A DNA stretch of 64,000 nt from Ascarosepion bandense (lineage: Eukaryota > Mollusca > Cephalopoda > Sepiida > Sepiidae), in the NCBI GenBank assembly GCA_037127315.1, contig JBBBDQ010000914.1, positions 124,001 to 188,000 of the forward strand, read 5' to 3'. Of the stretch, positions 55,560 to 64,000 are shown piece after piece. The stretch's first letter is position 1. Each line of letters begins with the position of its first letter. Made by a program: the position numbers and the translations under genes. The notes under the pieces were generated by a model. The model was given only the letters and a program-made list of their open reading frames with translations. It was not told where the DNA came from and searched no databases.

Positions 55560-55860
55560 AAAGGCATGGACACCCGTCTCAGTCATTCACCCACCAAGAG
55601 AATTTGGGACAGGCATAAAAATCGAGACCCGAATTAAGTGGGATTTCGCAGTCGACGTCCTGTCGATTCTCAGCCCAGAGATGTAATGACTGAGAGTAGG
55701 GTGCTTCCAACCGGGAGCCATGACCAAGACGACTGCTCGCCTCCATAGAGCTCGGGCTGAAGATGTAAAGAAATGTAGCAAAGCTTGCCGCCGACCGACT
55801 TAAAATAATGCACCTCCCATAGAGTCTTGGCTAAAGATGTATAGAAACAGAATGAGCCTA
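55560..55860. repeat. GC-richer segment with a diverged direct repeat
   Basis: 'ccatagagctcgggctgaag' with 'atgtaaagaa' (about 55743) recurs diverged as 'ccatagagtcttggctaaag' with 'atgtatagaa' (about 55817). An earlier 'gcccagagatgtaatga' may be a third unit. Not recognised; no convincing reading frame. Confidence 0.5.
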
Positions 55861-56103
55861 GAAAGACTTAAACTAACTGAAAGGAGATTTTTTTTGTTGC
55901 CAGGCGAAAGAGACGAATCTACTATTATTATCAACCTTCTGCTCCACTTCGGCTATTGCCGTAAAGCTTTGATAAAGAGCCCTGAAAGAACTTTTTTAAC
56001 AGTAACTGGGATAATTGAAATCTCTGATATTTCTAGAGGAAAACTTTCGCCCCGTCGTGAAAATTAAAGTCAACGACTGTATATTCTGCTTCTGTTGCCA
56101 ATC

Positions 56104-56106
<3 letters not shown>

Positions 56107-56142
<36 letters not shown>
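56107..56142. repeat. (AT)n microsatellite
   Basis: About 36 bp of AT repeat. Confidence 0.96.
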
Positions 56143-56145
<3 letters not shown>

Positions 56146-56299
56146 TTTTCCGCAACTTATCCAGGCGTCTTCGAACGTTTTTTTTTGTTGTTGTTTAGAG
56201 CCGTGTTTCATTTTATCAAATAAATCGGTCTTGTTTGGAGCATTAGAGAAACGGCTACTGGGTTTTCAACGTGTCTTTCTTGAGAACAAAATACACAGC

Positions 56300-56530
56300 C
56301 TTGGCAGAAAAGTTCACCGTTGTCAGACGCCTTGAGGATCAGCTACTGTGACGAGACCATCAGGAGTAGCGACCCGAGAGCGCCGTCATCATTGGCGGCC
56401 GTGATCGTCTATGGGTTATCTACCGGCCGGGCGACGGCAATCATAACTGGTGCCGTATTCGACAGCATCGACCCTGACTCAGGTTCCTGTCATCATCATA
56501 ATTGACCTTTGGACCCAGCCAGCCAAACAG
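56300..56530. other. GC/CpG-rich island of unknown origin
   Basis: The most GC-rich stretch of the right half, with many CpGs ('gcgacccgagagcgccgtca', 'ggccgggcgacggcaatcat'). A 61-codon frame (56320-56505) spans it without a recognisable domain. The 12-mer 'tcagacgccttg' is shared with 27.94 kb. It could be an exon, a CpG-rich transposon piece or part of an LTR ('aaataaatcggtcttg' lies 80 bp upstream). Confidence 0.35.
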
Positions 56531-56774
56531 CCGGTCGAACGTGTTATACATAAAGTCGAAAAGAACATAATGACATAATCATAATGTTGTATTTCCATAC
56601 AACATTCAACAAAAGGTTAAAAACGAATCCCTTATCAACAACGGAAAGAGCGATAACAATTAATGAGATTGAGAAACCTATTTTCCTCAAATATAATTTT
56701 CATACATTTTATAAATTTCAACAGGCAGCTACCTGACTGCTCTATTAATGAATGTTAATTGTTTCTTTATCAGG

Positions 56775-57385
56775 AAAGGTTTCTTTATTTTATGTGCCAT
56801 GCACCTTTAGAACGTAGGCGATCATGGCCTCCTACTTGCTCCTGCTTCTTTTCGTTCATAATATTTCTCGTCATGATATCTTTTCCGAAAGCCGTTCCCC
56901 TATCCACTTCCTCATACCCATTAAGTATGTCTCGTACTGCTTTCCTGTCTCTTTATCTCTATTTGATCTGTGAGTATTAAATTCTTTAAGCACTCCTTCC
57001 TCATTACGCGTCCCAGAAACCTCAGCTTTCTCTTCCTTATGCATAGAATGTTTCATTTATGCTTACATCCTCTTCAAAACCATGCCATTGCTCATAACTT
57101 TTGTTCATGGGCTCTTCGGTATCCTTCTGAAGAACAACATTTCTGTTGCTTTAAGTCTCACCTTCATTTTTGAGGAGATTTTTCAGCTTTCGCTGCCATA
57201 AAAGTGGACAGGCGTTTAATATTGCCATTAATGATCAATGCGTTTCTCTTGCTTTCTTCGACTGCTTTGTTCAAGATTCTCTCTGTTTTCTCCTGAGCCT
57301 ACTATTAAAACAGTCTCATCTGCACAGTGTATATGGTTAAGATTACATCGTCTAATAATCTCTGTGGCTAATCCAATCAGATTAA
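56775..57385 (-). pseudogene. LINE RT C-terminus and 3' end, minus strand
   Basis: Read leftwards from 57385: IHCADETVLIVGSGENRENL (degenerate YADD RT motif, here CADE, with the second Asp lost), then pieces matching the LINE at 9.25 kb including the complements of the MRKE, MAEQG-like and GHG/T end blocks ('tatgtgccatgcacctttag'). Several stops and shifts. 5' truncated. Confidence 0.8.
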
Positions 57386-57804
57386 GATAAATTTACTTTA
57401 GAGATTAAATGAATTATCACAGATTACTTTTGTGTCTTCACTTAATCCGTTCTAATTTATTATAGAGGCATACTTAACCGGTGGTTACAAATAGAGTTTG
57501 AGGATTATTATTCTTTTTCATTTTTCACCAAGCAAGTCAATAAAGACACAAAGATGCAAGAAATTAATAAGCGTTAGAGAATGTAAGAAACTATGTTAAG
57601 AAGAGAGGACAATAAACGAACAAGAATTAAAAAGTCAAAAAAATAACGAATAACATTACATAAACTTTTTTTAAAGATCAAAACTGCGAAGCAAGAAGCT
57701 GTTAGTATAAAACTGTTAACATTTATGGTTACATTTAACCATTATTAACTGTAAATCGATTTAGCATTACCAAAATTCTAGTACTGTGCTTAAATATATA
57801 GTCT
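57386..57804. other. No recognisable feature
   Basis: AT-rich; nothing seen. Confidence 0.5.
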
Positions 57805-58015
57805 AGGTATGATAGAAGAAAACTGGTCAGAATAATCACCATGAAAGTATTCATAGAAAAGCTATATTACGGCGGCGAGAAAGTGACCGAGGCCAAGAGG
57901 CCAGCAAAATAACATTGGAGATTCTTATTTAGATTTTATCAAGAATCATTAACATCTGGCAAGAGCAACAGAACAGTGATAGCAGTAATATGGAGGAATG
58001 CTAAATTTATAAATA
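57805..58015 (+). pseudogene. Possible LINE post-RT fragment
   Basis: The frame reads LVRIITMKVFIEKLYYGGEK, VTEAKRPAK and FYQESLTSGKSN, reminiscent of the 'H..RM...RIPK..LYGEL..GKR..G.PK.R..D..K.SL' tail found after RT in several LINEs. Weak similarity only. Confidence 0.3.
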
Positions 58016-58189
58016 TGTAAGGTAGATTCCGGTGAGAAAGTTTCTAGCATGACAATATTAACCAAATTTCCCAGCTTCAGACAATTCTTCAATATACTCT
58101 TTTGTCCATATCACAGTTGATTAAAAAACATAACTAAACGAAAAAAAGATTTTATATTCATAAAATTTAAATTGGTTTAAAAATGTATA

Positions 58190-58645
58190 TTTATAAAAAC
58201 ATTCTTATTTATTATTATAAATAGATAATATATATTATTATTAGAAAATAAATATATATTATTATTATATTATATTTATAAAAACATTCTTATTTATTAT
58301 TATAAATAAATAATATATATATATTATTATTAGAAAAATATATATTATTATTATATTATATTTATAAAAACATTCTTATTTATTATTATAAATAAATAAT
58401 ATATATATATTATTATTAGAAAATAAATATATATTATTATTATATTATATTTATAAAAACATTCTTATTTATTATTATAAATAAATAATATATATATATT
58501 ATTATTAGAAAATAAATATATATTATTATTATATTATATTTATAAAAACATTCTTATTTATTATATATAAATAAATAATATGTATATATTATTATTAGAA
58601 AATGAATATATATTATTATTATATTATATTTATAAAAACATTCCC
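58190..58645. repeat. AT-rich minisatellite, 85-90 bp unit, five units plus a partial
   Basis: 'tataaaaacattcttattta' recurs with its C at 58200, 58285, 58371, 58460, 58549 and 58639 (steps 85, 86, 89, 89, 90). The units are nearly identical and nearly free of G and C. Length differences come from AT and TTA runs inside the unit. Confidence 0.97.
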
Positions 58646-59084
58646 GTGTAGACAAAAGTTTACGTTCATTTCGTGACTTACTTCGCGTCGAACTTTATCT
58701 CTTGCCACTTTGTAAATATTTACACATCTGCTCTACATACTGATAGTAAATATTGGAAACCTATGATCATGAATGGACATGAAATATAGAAAAAAGATGA
58801 GTTTTCTACAATACTACATAGCTCTTCTCTTACTTCCTATCTGATTCTATTAGAATCATAATTATTACCGTTGTCATATGAGTCATGAAGCTGGATGTTC
58901 AGTGAATTGGTATTTGTTCTCACCTCGTATCCAGTTCAAAACTATGAATACTGGTCTACTAACTTTTTGGAACTAAGGGGAGCAAAAAACGAAAAGTGAT
59001 TTTTGGTACGCCCAAATAGACAGGTTTGCAGATAAAATAATCCTCGTCTATTTGACTTCTTAATTCTTCTTTTATGGGTAGTGC
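58646..59084. other. No recognisable feature
   Basis: Nothing seen. Confidence 0.5.
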
Positions 59085-59520
59085 CGAATCAGGACACGAG
59101 GAATGTTGGGTCTCTACAATCTCCTATTCTTAGTAGCAATATTTGTTCCCTTACTATACATCCCAGTCCCTGATCTGCCAACCATATGCACTTTAGCTAT
59201 TTAGTAATTACCTAGGTGTTTTTCTCTTGGCCTTAATAGGACCAGTTAGTATATATTCCTCTAAGTCTTCTTTTTTCATTGTGTGTACTAGAAATTTTAA
59301 ATATCGCTGATTTTAATTTCAAATACACCGTCAGCTGTATTCTCAGCAGTCTTTTGTAAAACCAGGTCTGTCTTGACAGACATCTTTTCTAATTCTTTAA
59401 GGCAAATGTCCAGGGTTCATTGCTGTATAAGAAGATTGATATTACCCTAATTTTCGTCATTTTTACTTTTTACTTCTGACGTTGATTTCCGGTTACATAA
59501 TACGTCTTTTTAGCTTTTTA
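59085..59520 (-). pseudogene. Old LINE 3' end remnant, minus strand
   Basis: Blocks in the order of the other minus-strand LINE tails: a 'atcaggacacgagga' end, 'gatctgccaaccatatgc' (the WLADQG-like region), 'tcattgtgtgtactagaaat' (MRKE region), and upstream a decayed CYVISVL/YGSECW region (ISIFLYSNEPWTFALKN in translation). Highly diverged, so an older copy. Confidence 0.6.
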
Positions 59521-60156
59521 AAGCCAGAAGAATCTAACATTTTTACTGGATTTCCAGAAAGGAAAAATATAACGCAACTAACGTTGAGTGGAGCAAATTA
59601 TTATCAAATATAAATCATTTAATTCAGATCAATAAGATTGATTCGGATTCGGATTTTCATTTAATCAAAACCTGCTATGCTGGCTTTGTCGAGCTGTCAA
59701 GAGTTGAGTAATGGCTCTCTCATTAAACAGATCTCCGATACCCAGGGACATCACGCGGTTCTAATTATTATCGGCTGAATATGTCAGTGATCTCAAAGAG
59801 AATTAAAAGTCGGCTAATTGATGATTTCAAGAAACCGTAAGCCCGATTTTCCCAACGGAGTGAGCTTTGCCTATTAGATACCACGACTCCATCTTGGCTA
59901 TGATACGCCAAACAATCTAATTCGATATTTGCTATAGGAGAAAAAAAAACAACTATTGTAAAGGTGCAATATTTCCTTATATGTCTGATTCTGAAAACAT
60001 TTATTTGATGATACGAATCAAGAGAAAATAAAAATGGAATTGCATGCAAAACTTTTTCCTTTACGTTTGCGTGTAAAACATGTAGCCGATTGCTTTTTCT
60101 CTTTGACATTTTGTTTAATCGACGAACATTTGAGACAGACGAAAAGAAAGAGAAAG
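59521..60156. other. No recognisable gene
   Basis: A 130-codon minus-strand open frame (59768-60160) has no recognisable domain and overlaps nothing else; I treat it as unproven. Confidence 0.4.
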
Positions 60157-60420
60157 TCACTCAGTCACTTAAGTGATACACGCTTGGGGTGATCATATCT
60201 AGAAACAGACATAACTGACTGGGCAGAAGATTATCCCACAGTAATTTGCCATTAATTTCTGCGGTAGACTAGTTGCCAACCAAGTCTATATAACCCAATC
60301 TGTCCTGTTATTTAACCCATAACTACAGGGAAGAGACGGTTATTTGTGCGTAAGTGAATGCAAAGAATTCAACTAGAACTCAAACTCGGCTCCCCAATTT
60401 CTCGTTCCGCTGCACCATAG
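60157..60420 (-). mobile_element. tRNA-derived SINE (family A), minus strand
   Basis: Ordered family A blocks: 'gtgatacacgcttggggtga', 'ctgactgggcagaagattat', 'ccacagtaatttgcc', 'gttgccaaccaagtctat', 'tgttatttaacccataact', 'gcgtaagtgaatgcaa', 'aactcggctccccaat', and the head end 'ctgcaccata'. Confidence 0.9.
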
Positions 60421-60639
60421 AAAACTGAATAAAAAAGAGCTGCACGTCCAAATCGTCGAGATCAAGCTACAAAAATTGTCAAGCTAAATAATAATCTCAT
60501 AGAAAATATGTAGCTGTACACCGTAAATATGTAGGATTCATGTTCACAAAGTTTCTTAGAGTAACATTACATTTAGTACAGCGGTAGCAGGAGTAGTGGT
60601 GTTTCTTTGGCCTCGATCGGGCCAAACCCTCTCCAGGGT

Positions 60640-60815
60640 TGATTGAATTCAATTTTACCTTCGGCTATAGGGACTACCAGCCAAGGCTTTAAAGACCAAT
60701 ATGTCCTGCTATTTATCCATAACTGAGAAGAAAAGATAAATGAATGCCATTCCCATGGTTATTAGAATCTAAGTGAATTAAGTGAATGTAATGAATTCGA
60801 CTGGAATTAAACATC
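60640..60815 (-). mobile_element. Partial family A SINE, minus strand
   Basis: Only the middle and head-proximal part is recognisable ('gctatttatccataact', 'aagtgaatgtaatgaattcg', 'actggaattaaacat'). It lies 220 bp from the previous copy in the same orientation. Confidence 0.7.
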
Positions 60816-61184
60816 TGTGTTTTTTAAGCTTTATAGCATTGAAACACTAAAAGGAGGTTGAAATAATTGTATATCGCAAATACAAGACTCGCATGTTGCG
60901 TAAAGTAGATACACTGTTAGTGAGCTGCTAGACAGTATAATCACTCTACCCTACTACTCCAATAGTGTCCACGTATATGAGAGAATAGGAACATCCTTTT
61001 CTGTATACAAGTAGATATACCACAATTAGATACAAAAACAAATAAATCAATCAGTAAAACAATACAGAATTAATATTTCAAAATAAATATAAAGTCATAA
61101 AACATAATTTATTGTGGCTTTGTATAGTCTTGCATCTGTTTGTATAACTCGTTTAAAAATACAATGTCGTTTGAATCTTTGTAA
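60816..61184. other. No recognisable feature
   Basis: AT-rich; nothing seen. Confidence 0.5.
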
Positions 61185-61640
61185 TTAAAAATGAAGACCG
61201 AAAACCAAATTGGTTGTGAGTGCTGTGTTGAAAGCAAGCATATATATACCAAAATGAACGTGTGAAATTAAAAATGTTAATCCCAGAAAGCTTAAAGCTC
61301 TGCCACTTACAAGAAAACCTAATGAAATCAATAATAATATTCTGTAGCTCTTTTTTGTCGTGCCTGTGAAAAGGGAGTAAGAGATAATGTTCCCTTTTTG
61401 TGAACAGGATATTTTTAGGAATGAAAAACAACTCTTGGGACAGGGTGAAAATGAGACAAAACTTTTTTCACGTTTTTTTAATGAGCCACGCTTGAGCTTT
61501 GACCTGAGAACATAATCATTCATCATTCGTCTAATTTCCCTGTCTTTATGTTTACTCGGTTTCGGTGGTAACGGAGTCTTCAGTAGAGAAAATTGGATTT
61601 TGCAGACATTGTTGTTTTCGTTTAAATTCAGATTAATCAA
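61185..61640 (-). CDS. Unrecognised 151-codon ORF
   Basis: The longest open frame of the window, starting MINLNLNENNNVCKIQFSLL. Residues about 25-60 are basic and charged (PKPSKHKDREIRRMM and SKLKRGSLKKREK follow each other). The C-terminal third is hydrophobic (RILLLISLGFLVSGRALSFL, a possible membrane segment), ending NLVFGLHF. No domain is recognised. A GT-AAGT donor-like site lies inside it at 61310-61305, and an AG|GT site near residue 54, so part could be an exon. In DNA this AT-rich, a frame this long is uncommon by chance, but there is no promoter, repeat copy or homology to support it. Confidence 0.2.
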   Translation of the reverse strand: MINLNLNENNNVCKIQFSLLKTPLPPKPSKHKDREIRRMMNDYVLRSKLKRGSLKKREKSFVSFSPCPKSCFSFLKISCSQKGNIISYSLFTGTTKKSYRILLLISLGFLVSGRALSFLGLTFLISHVHFGIYMLAFNTALTTNLVFGLHF

Positions 61641-62350
61641 AATCGAAGGAGGTCTGCGGAGAAAAATCCTTGCTTAATCGAGTCATCTCAAAAACAGAGT
61701 TTCGTCTAGCCAGAAAGGTTAATACTTGTAGACACAAATCTCTATTTAAAGGGCAGATAACTTTTACCTAAAAACATTTGTACACACTACTGATTTTTTT
61801 TCTTTACTGTTTTATCTACCGTTCGTTGAATATTATTTCAAGGAGGTAAACTAATATTATTTTCGGTTCACAAAGTTGCTATATCTTATGAAAAGTTAAT
61901 CATTTTTCTAGCTTTTAGTTAATACAATAGCGTTATCACTTGTTGCAAAGAGACAGAATTATGAAGTAAGACTTAATATTGACTTCGACTCTCATAGATT
62001 AGGAGATTATTTTTTCCCTTTGCGAGAAAAGCAAGTTATTTTCGAACGCATTAGTCATATTTTCTGTTGACACTACAGCCTTCCCCCTCTCTCTTTCCCT
62101 ATCTTCCACTTTCTCCCCCCCTCTCTCTCTATATATATATATAGTAATTGGTCAGAATTAAATAAAAATAATATTAAAAAGTGATCAATACATATATAAT
62201 GCAGAGATTTTAAATATAAGTAAGACGATTTCGCATCCTTTGTTTCAACCGTTTTTTATCTTCAGATGTTTATTGGTTTTCAGATGTCTTAAAACGCCTG
62301 AAAATACCGTCAGGTTAGAACCAAGGTTACGTAATCGACTGACTTCCAAA

Positions 62351-62352
<2 letters not shown>
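61641..62352. other. No gene seen; (CT)n(AT)n tract at 62105-62145
   Basis: A pyrimidine-rich CT/CCC tract runs into a short AT array. Nothing else recognised. Confidence 0.5.

Positions 62353-62390
<38 letters not shown>
62353..62390. repeat. (AT)n microsatellite
   Basis: Pure AT array ending exactly at the left arm of the hairpin at 62391. Confidence 0.96.
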
Positions 62391-62393
<3 letters not shown>

Positions 62394-62523
62394 GAAAAAA
62401 ATCGCAAGATCGCCAAGACCTACCAAGAGGTTTCGTGCACAACGGCTCGTCCAGGGCCCTGACGAGGCCGTTGTGCGAAGAAAGCCGCAGGTAGGTCTTG
62501 GCGATCTTGCGATTTTTTTCGTG
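62391..62523. repeat. 133-bp near-perfect palindromic hairpin
   Basis: The outer arms 62391-62424 and 62490-62523 are perfect 34-bp inverted repeats. Inside, 'gcacaacggctcgtc' (62438-62452) and 'gacgaggccgttgtgc' (62461-62476) pair with one extra base, around a GGGCCC centre at 62454-62459. The hairpin is much richer in GC than its surroundings and begins right at an AT array. It has no transposase, and the ORFs across it are shadows of the inverted repeat. Confidence 0.95.
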
Positions 62524-62803
62524 TGTTTTTGCTCTGCGTGACTGCCTCTTGGTTAACCCTTTTTGGTTAGTTTAGTATCGAGCACTTTTCTTTCCTGGTG
62601 GTTCGTTCCGTTTGAGGGTTTTTTTTCTTTGCTGTGAAGAACTGTATGTATTGTCGGTCCTACGCAGCTTTCTTTTTTTTCCCCTCTTTGTCCAAAGCTC
62701 TATAGCCGAGGACAATAACGGAGTTAGATTCTGCTGGTTATTCGTGGTCTTTAAAAATTACTTGTGTAACATTTTAAGATTTGAATACGTACAGAGTCGG
62801 TTT

Positions 62804-62805
<2 letters not shown>

Positions 62806-62892
<87 letters not shown>
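62806..62892. repeat. Compound (AT)n(GT)n microsatellite
   Basis: AT array of about 38 bp running into about 49 bp of GT repeat. Confidence 0.97.
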
Positions 62893-62895
<3 letters not shown>

Positions 62896-63229
62896 ATAAT
62901 ATATGATTTTTAAAATATATATATCGAGAACAATATTAAATAGAAATATAAGACAAAGTGCAAAATTTTTCTTTATGACTCATTTCGTCCTTTAGGACTT
63001 CCTCTTTATATGTGCGTTTGAACGAAACTATATCATTAAATTCAGTTTTATGATAAAGATGTTTTTTTTTAGAGAAAATAAATAATTTTAATAATACCCT
63101 CCTTGTTAATGCGCATCATCTACCCTTTCTTCATTAATCACCAAGTTCAAGTAATCCCAATATTGCAAAAAGGATTTTTTTATTTAGTAACTGTATATTA
63201 TGTTAGGCCATTTATATATTGTACTTATT
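62893..63229. other. No recognisable feature
   Basis: AT-rich DNA; nothing seen. Confidence 0.5.
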
Positions 63230-63600
63230 AGGCGAACAAATCTTTCGACTAACGCGATTAGATGGTTTGTTGTAGGATGTGATTTGGTTGTAGAAATTGT
63301 GTGACAGCCATGACTGTATTCTCCTGCTCTGTGGTATAGAGTCCTGTTGCCAGACATAAAGTTTTCAAGCATCCACCTTTGACCTAGGAGAACATTATCT
63401 TCTCACGGTCCTGATGTAGTCCTCCGTATTGAGTCTTTAGCACATAGGGGAGATGAATGGAGGCATAACGTCGCCTTTTCTAGTGATCATTCCAGATACC
63501 ATTACTAACCACTATTTGACTCAACTAAGTCTTTTGGAATCCTCTAAGTTGTCCTCAGATTGACACCCAAATACTCTGAAGTCTTCGTATTGTAACTTGC
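63230..63600 (-). pseudogene. Mariner/Tc1-like transposase remnant, minus strand
   Basis: Read leftwards from about 63593: KTSEYLGVNLRTT, a frameshifted RIPKDLVESN (HTH-like segment), then MVSGMITRKGDVMPPFISPM, ATGLYTTEQENTVM and VTQFLQPNHILQQTI. This corresponds to the 'GDVMPP.IF' and 'WQQD.APCHTS' parts of a DDD/E transposase, here with the catalytic Asp region decayed. The HTH joins the VMPP region at nearly the same place as in the copy at 53.97-54.35 kb, pointing to a shared internally deleted ancestor. No terminal repeats were located. Confidence 0.72.
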
Positions 63601-63789
63601 GGTGGGAATGCAAAGGAGTACAGCATGTCTTTTTAAAATTTTTGGTGGACTGAATTGCATCATGCTGATCTTCTCTCAGACTCTTCCCAAGTGATCCTAA
63701 TTATACTGTGCAGTCAACAAAATAAATAAAAACAGCGCACATGAGCGAAATAAAAAGTATAAATGGTGACAATTTACCCATCGCATCCT

Positions 63790-63843
63790 TTATGTGTGTG
63801 TATGTGTGCGTGTGTGTGTGTGTGTGCATGTGTGTGCGTGTGT
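63790..63843. repeat. (GT)n-rich microsatellite
   Basis: Imperfect GT array with AT and GC interruptions. Confidence 0.93.
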
Positions 63844-64000
63844 ATCTTCGTTCGTTCGCGCTTGACTGTGTATGTGTAAGTATTTAAGGATTAATACAAC
63901 CATGTTTGTTTTTTAAATTCAATCAAAATGTTTGTTTCTTTAAATTTTTCTTGTATTTTTGCAACTTTGGAATAAGTCGGGCTGCATCTAAATATAAATT

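Noticed and set aside
62350..62541. 63-codon ORF across the hairpin
   Set aside because: It begins in the AT array and reads through an inverted repeat; a shadow of the palindrome.
1..64000. CRISPR arrays, operons or bacterial gene clusters
   Set aside because: The repeats are microsatellites, minisatellites and transposons; there are no regular spacer arrays and no dense long ORFs.

Overview
The window looks like non-genic DNA from a large, repeat-rich animal genome. The density of (AT)n, (GT)n and (ACAT)n arrays, the tRNA-derived SINEs, and the mix of Penelope-like, Gypsy, LINE and mariner remnants suggest a mollusc, most likely a cephalopod such as an octopus. This is inference from repeat content; no single-copy host gene was found to confirm it. 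Nothing bacterial (operons, ribosome binding sites, CRISPR) is present.

Layout. 0-9 kb: AT arrays, one SINE, a hammerhead-like tRNA-SINE, a long inverted repeat and two minisatellites. 9.2-10.2 kb: a LINE 3' end. 10.9-11.8 kb: a purine-rich tract leading into a CpG-bearing block with NRF-1, CCAAT and YY1-like motifs, the best candidate for a host promoter. 12-18 kb: another SINE, a Penelope (PLE) 3' end, a possible solo LTR and a second regulatory-looking block with an RFX X-box. 18.1-23.2 kb: a decayed Gypsy element on the minus strand with 5' LTR, gag, protease, RT, RNase H and integrase, interrupted by a nested SINE and cut at its 3' end by an AT array that abuts a 5S rRNA/tRNA composite SINE. 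24-32 kb: LINE, LTR and mariner remnants, hairpins and the second hammerhead-like SINE. 32-37 kb: a duplicated 220 bp segment and a nearly full-length PLE. 37-41 kb: two more 5S/tRNA composite SINEs, one with a 120-nt 5S-like head. 41-47 kb: two LINE 3' ends, a 1.6 kb inverted repeat around back-to-back PLE ends, and a third PLE endonuclease fragment among AT-linked tandem units. 48-64 kb: a duplicated repeat with a tRNA head, five LINE-like tails, two mariner copies that may share an internal deletion, an AT-rich minisatellite, one unexplained 151-codon ORF and a near-perfect 133 bp hairpin.

How the parts relate: almost every long open frame that can be recognised belongs to a dead mobile element. 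PLE ends, 5S/tRNA SINEs, fold-back repeats and hammerhead-like motifs repeatedly sit at the edges of AT arrays, so the arrays look like target sites or by-products of these elements. The most novel-looking items are the 5S+tRNA composite SINE, the tRNA-SINE carrying a hammerhead-like core, and the palindromic elements at 43-44.7 kb and 62.4 kb.
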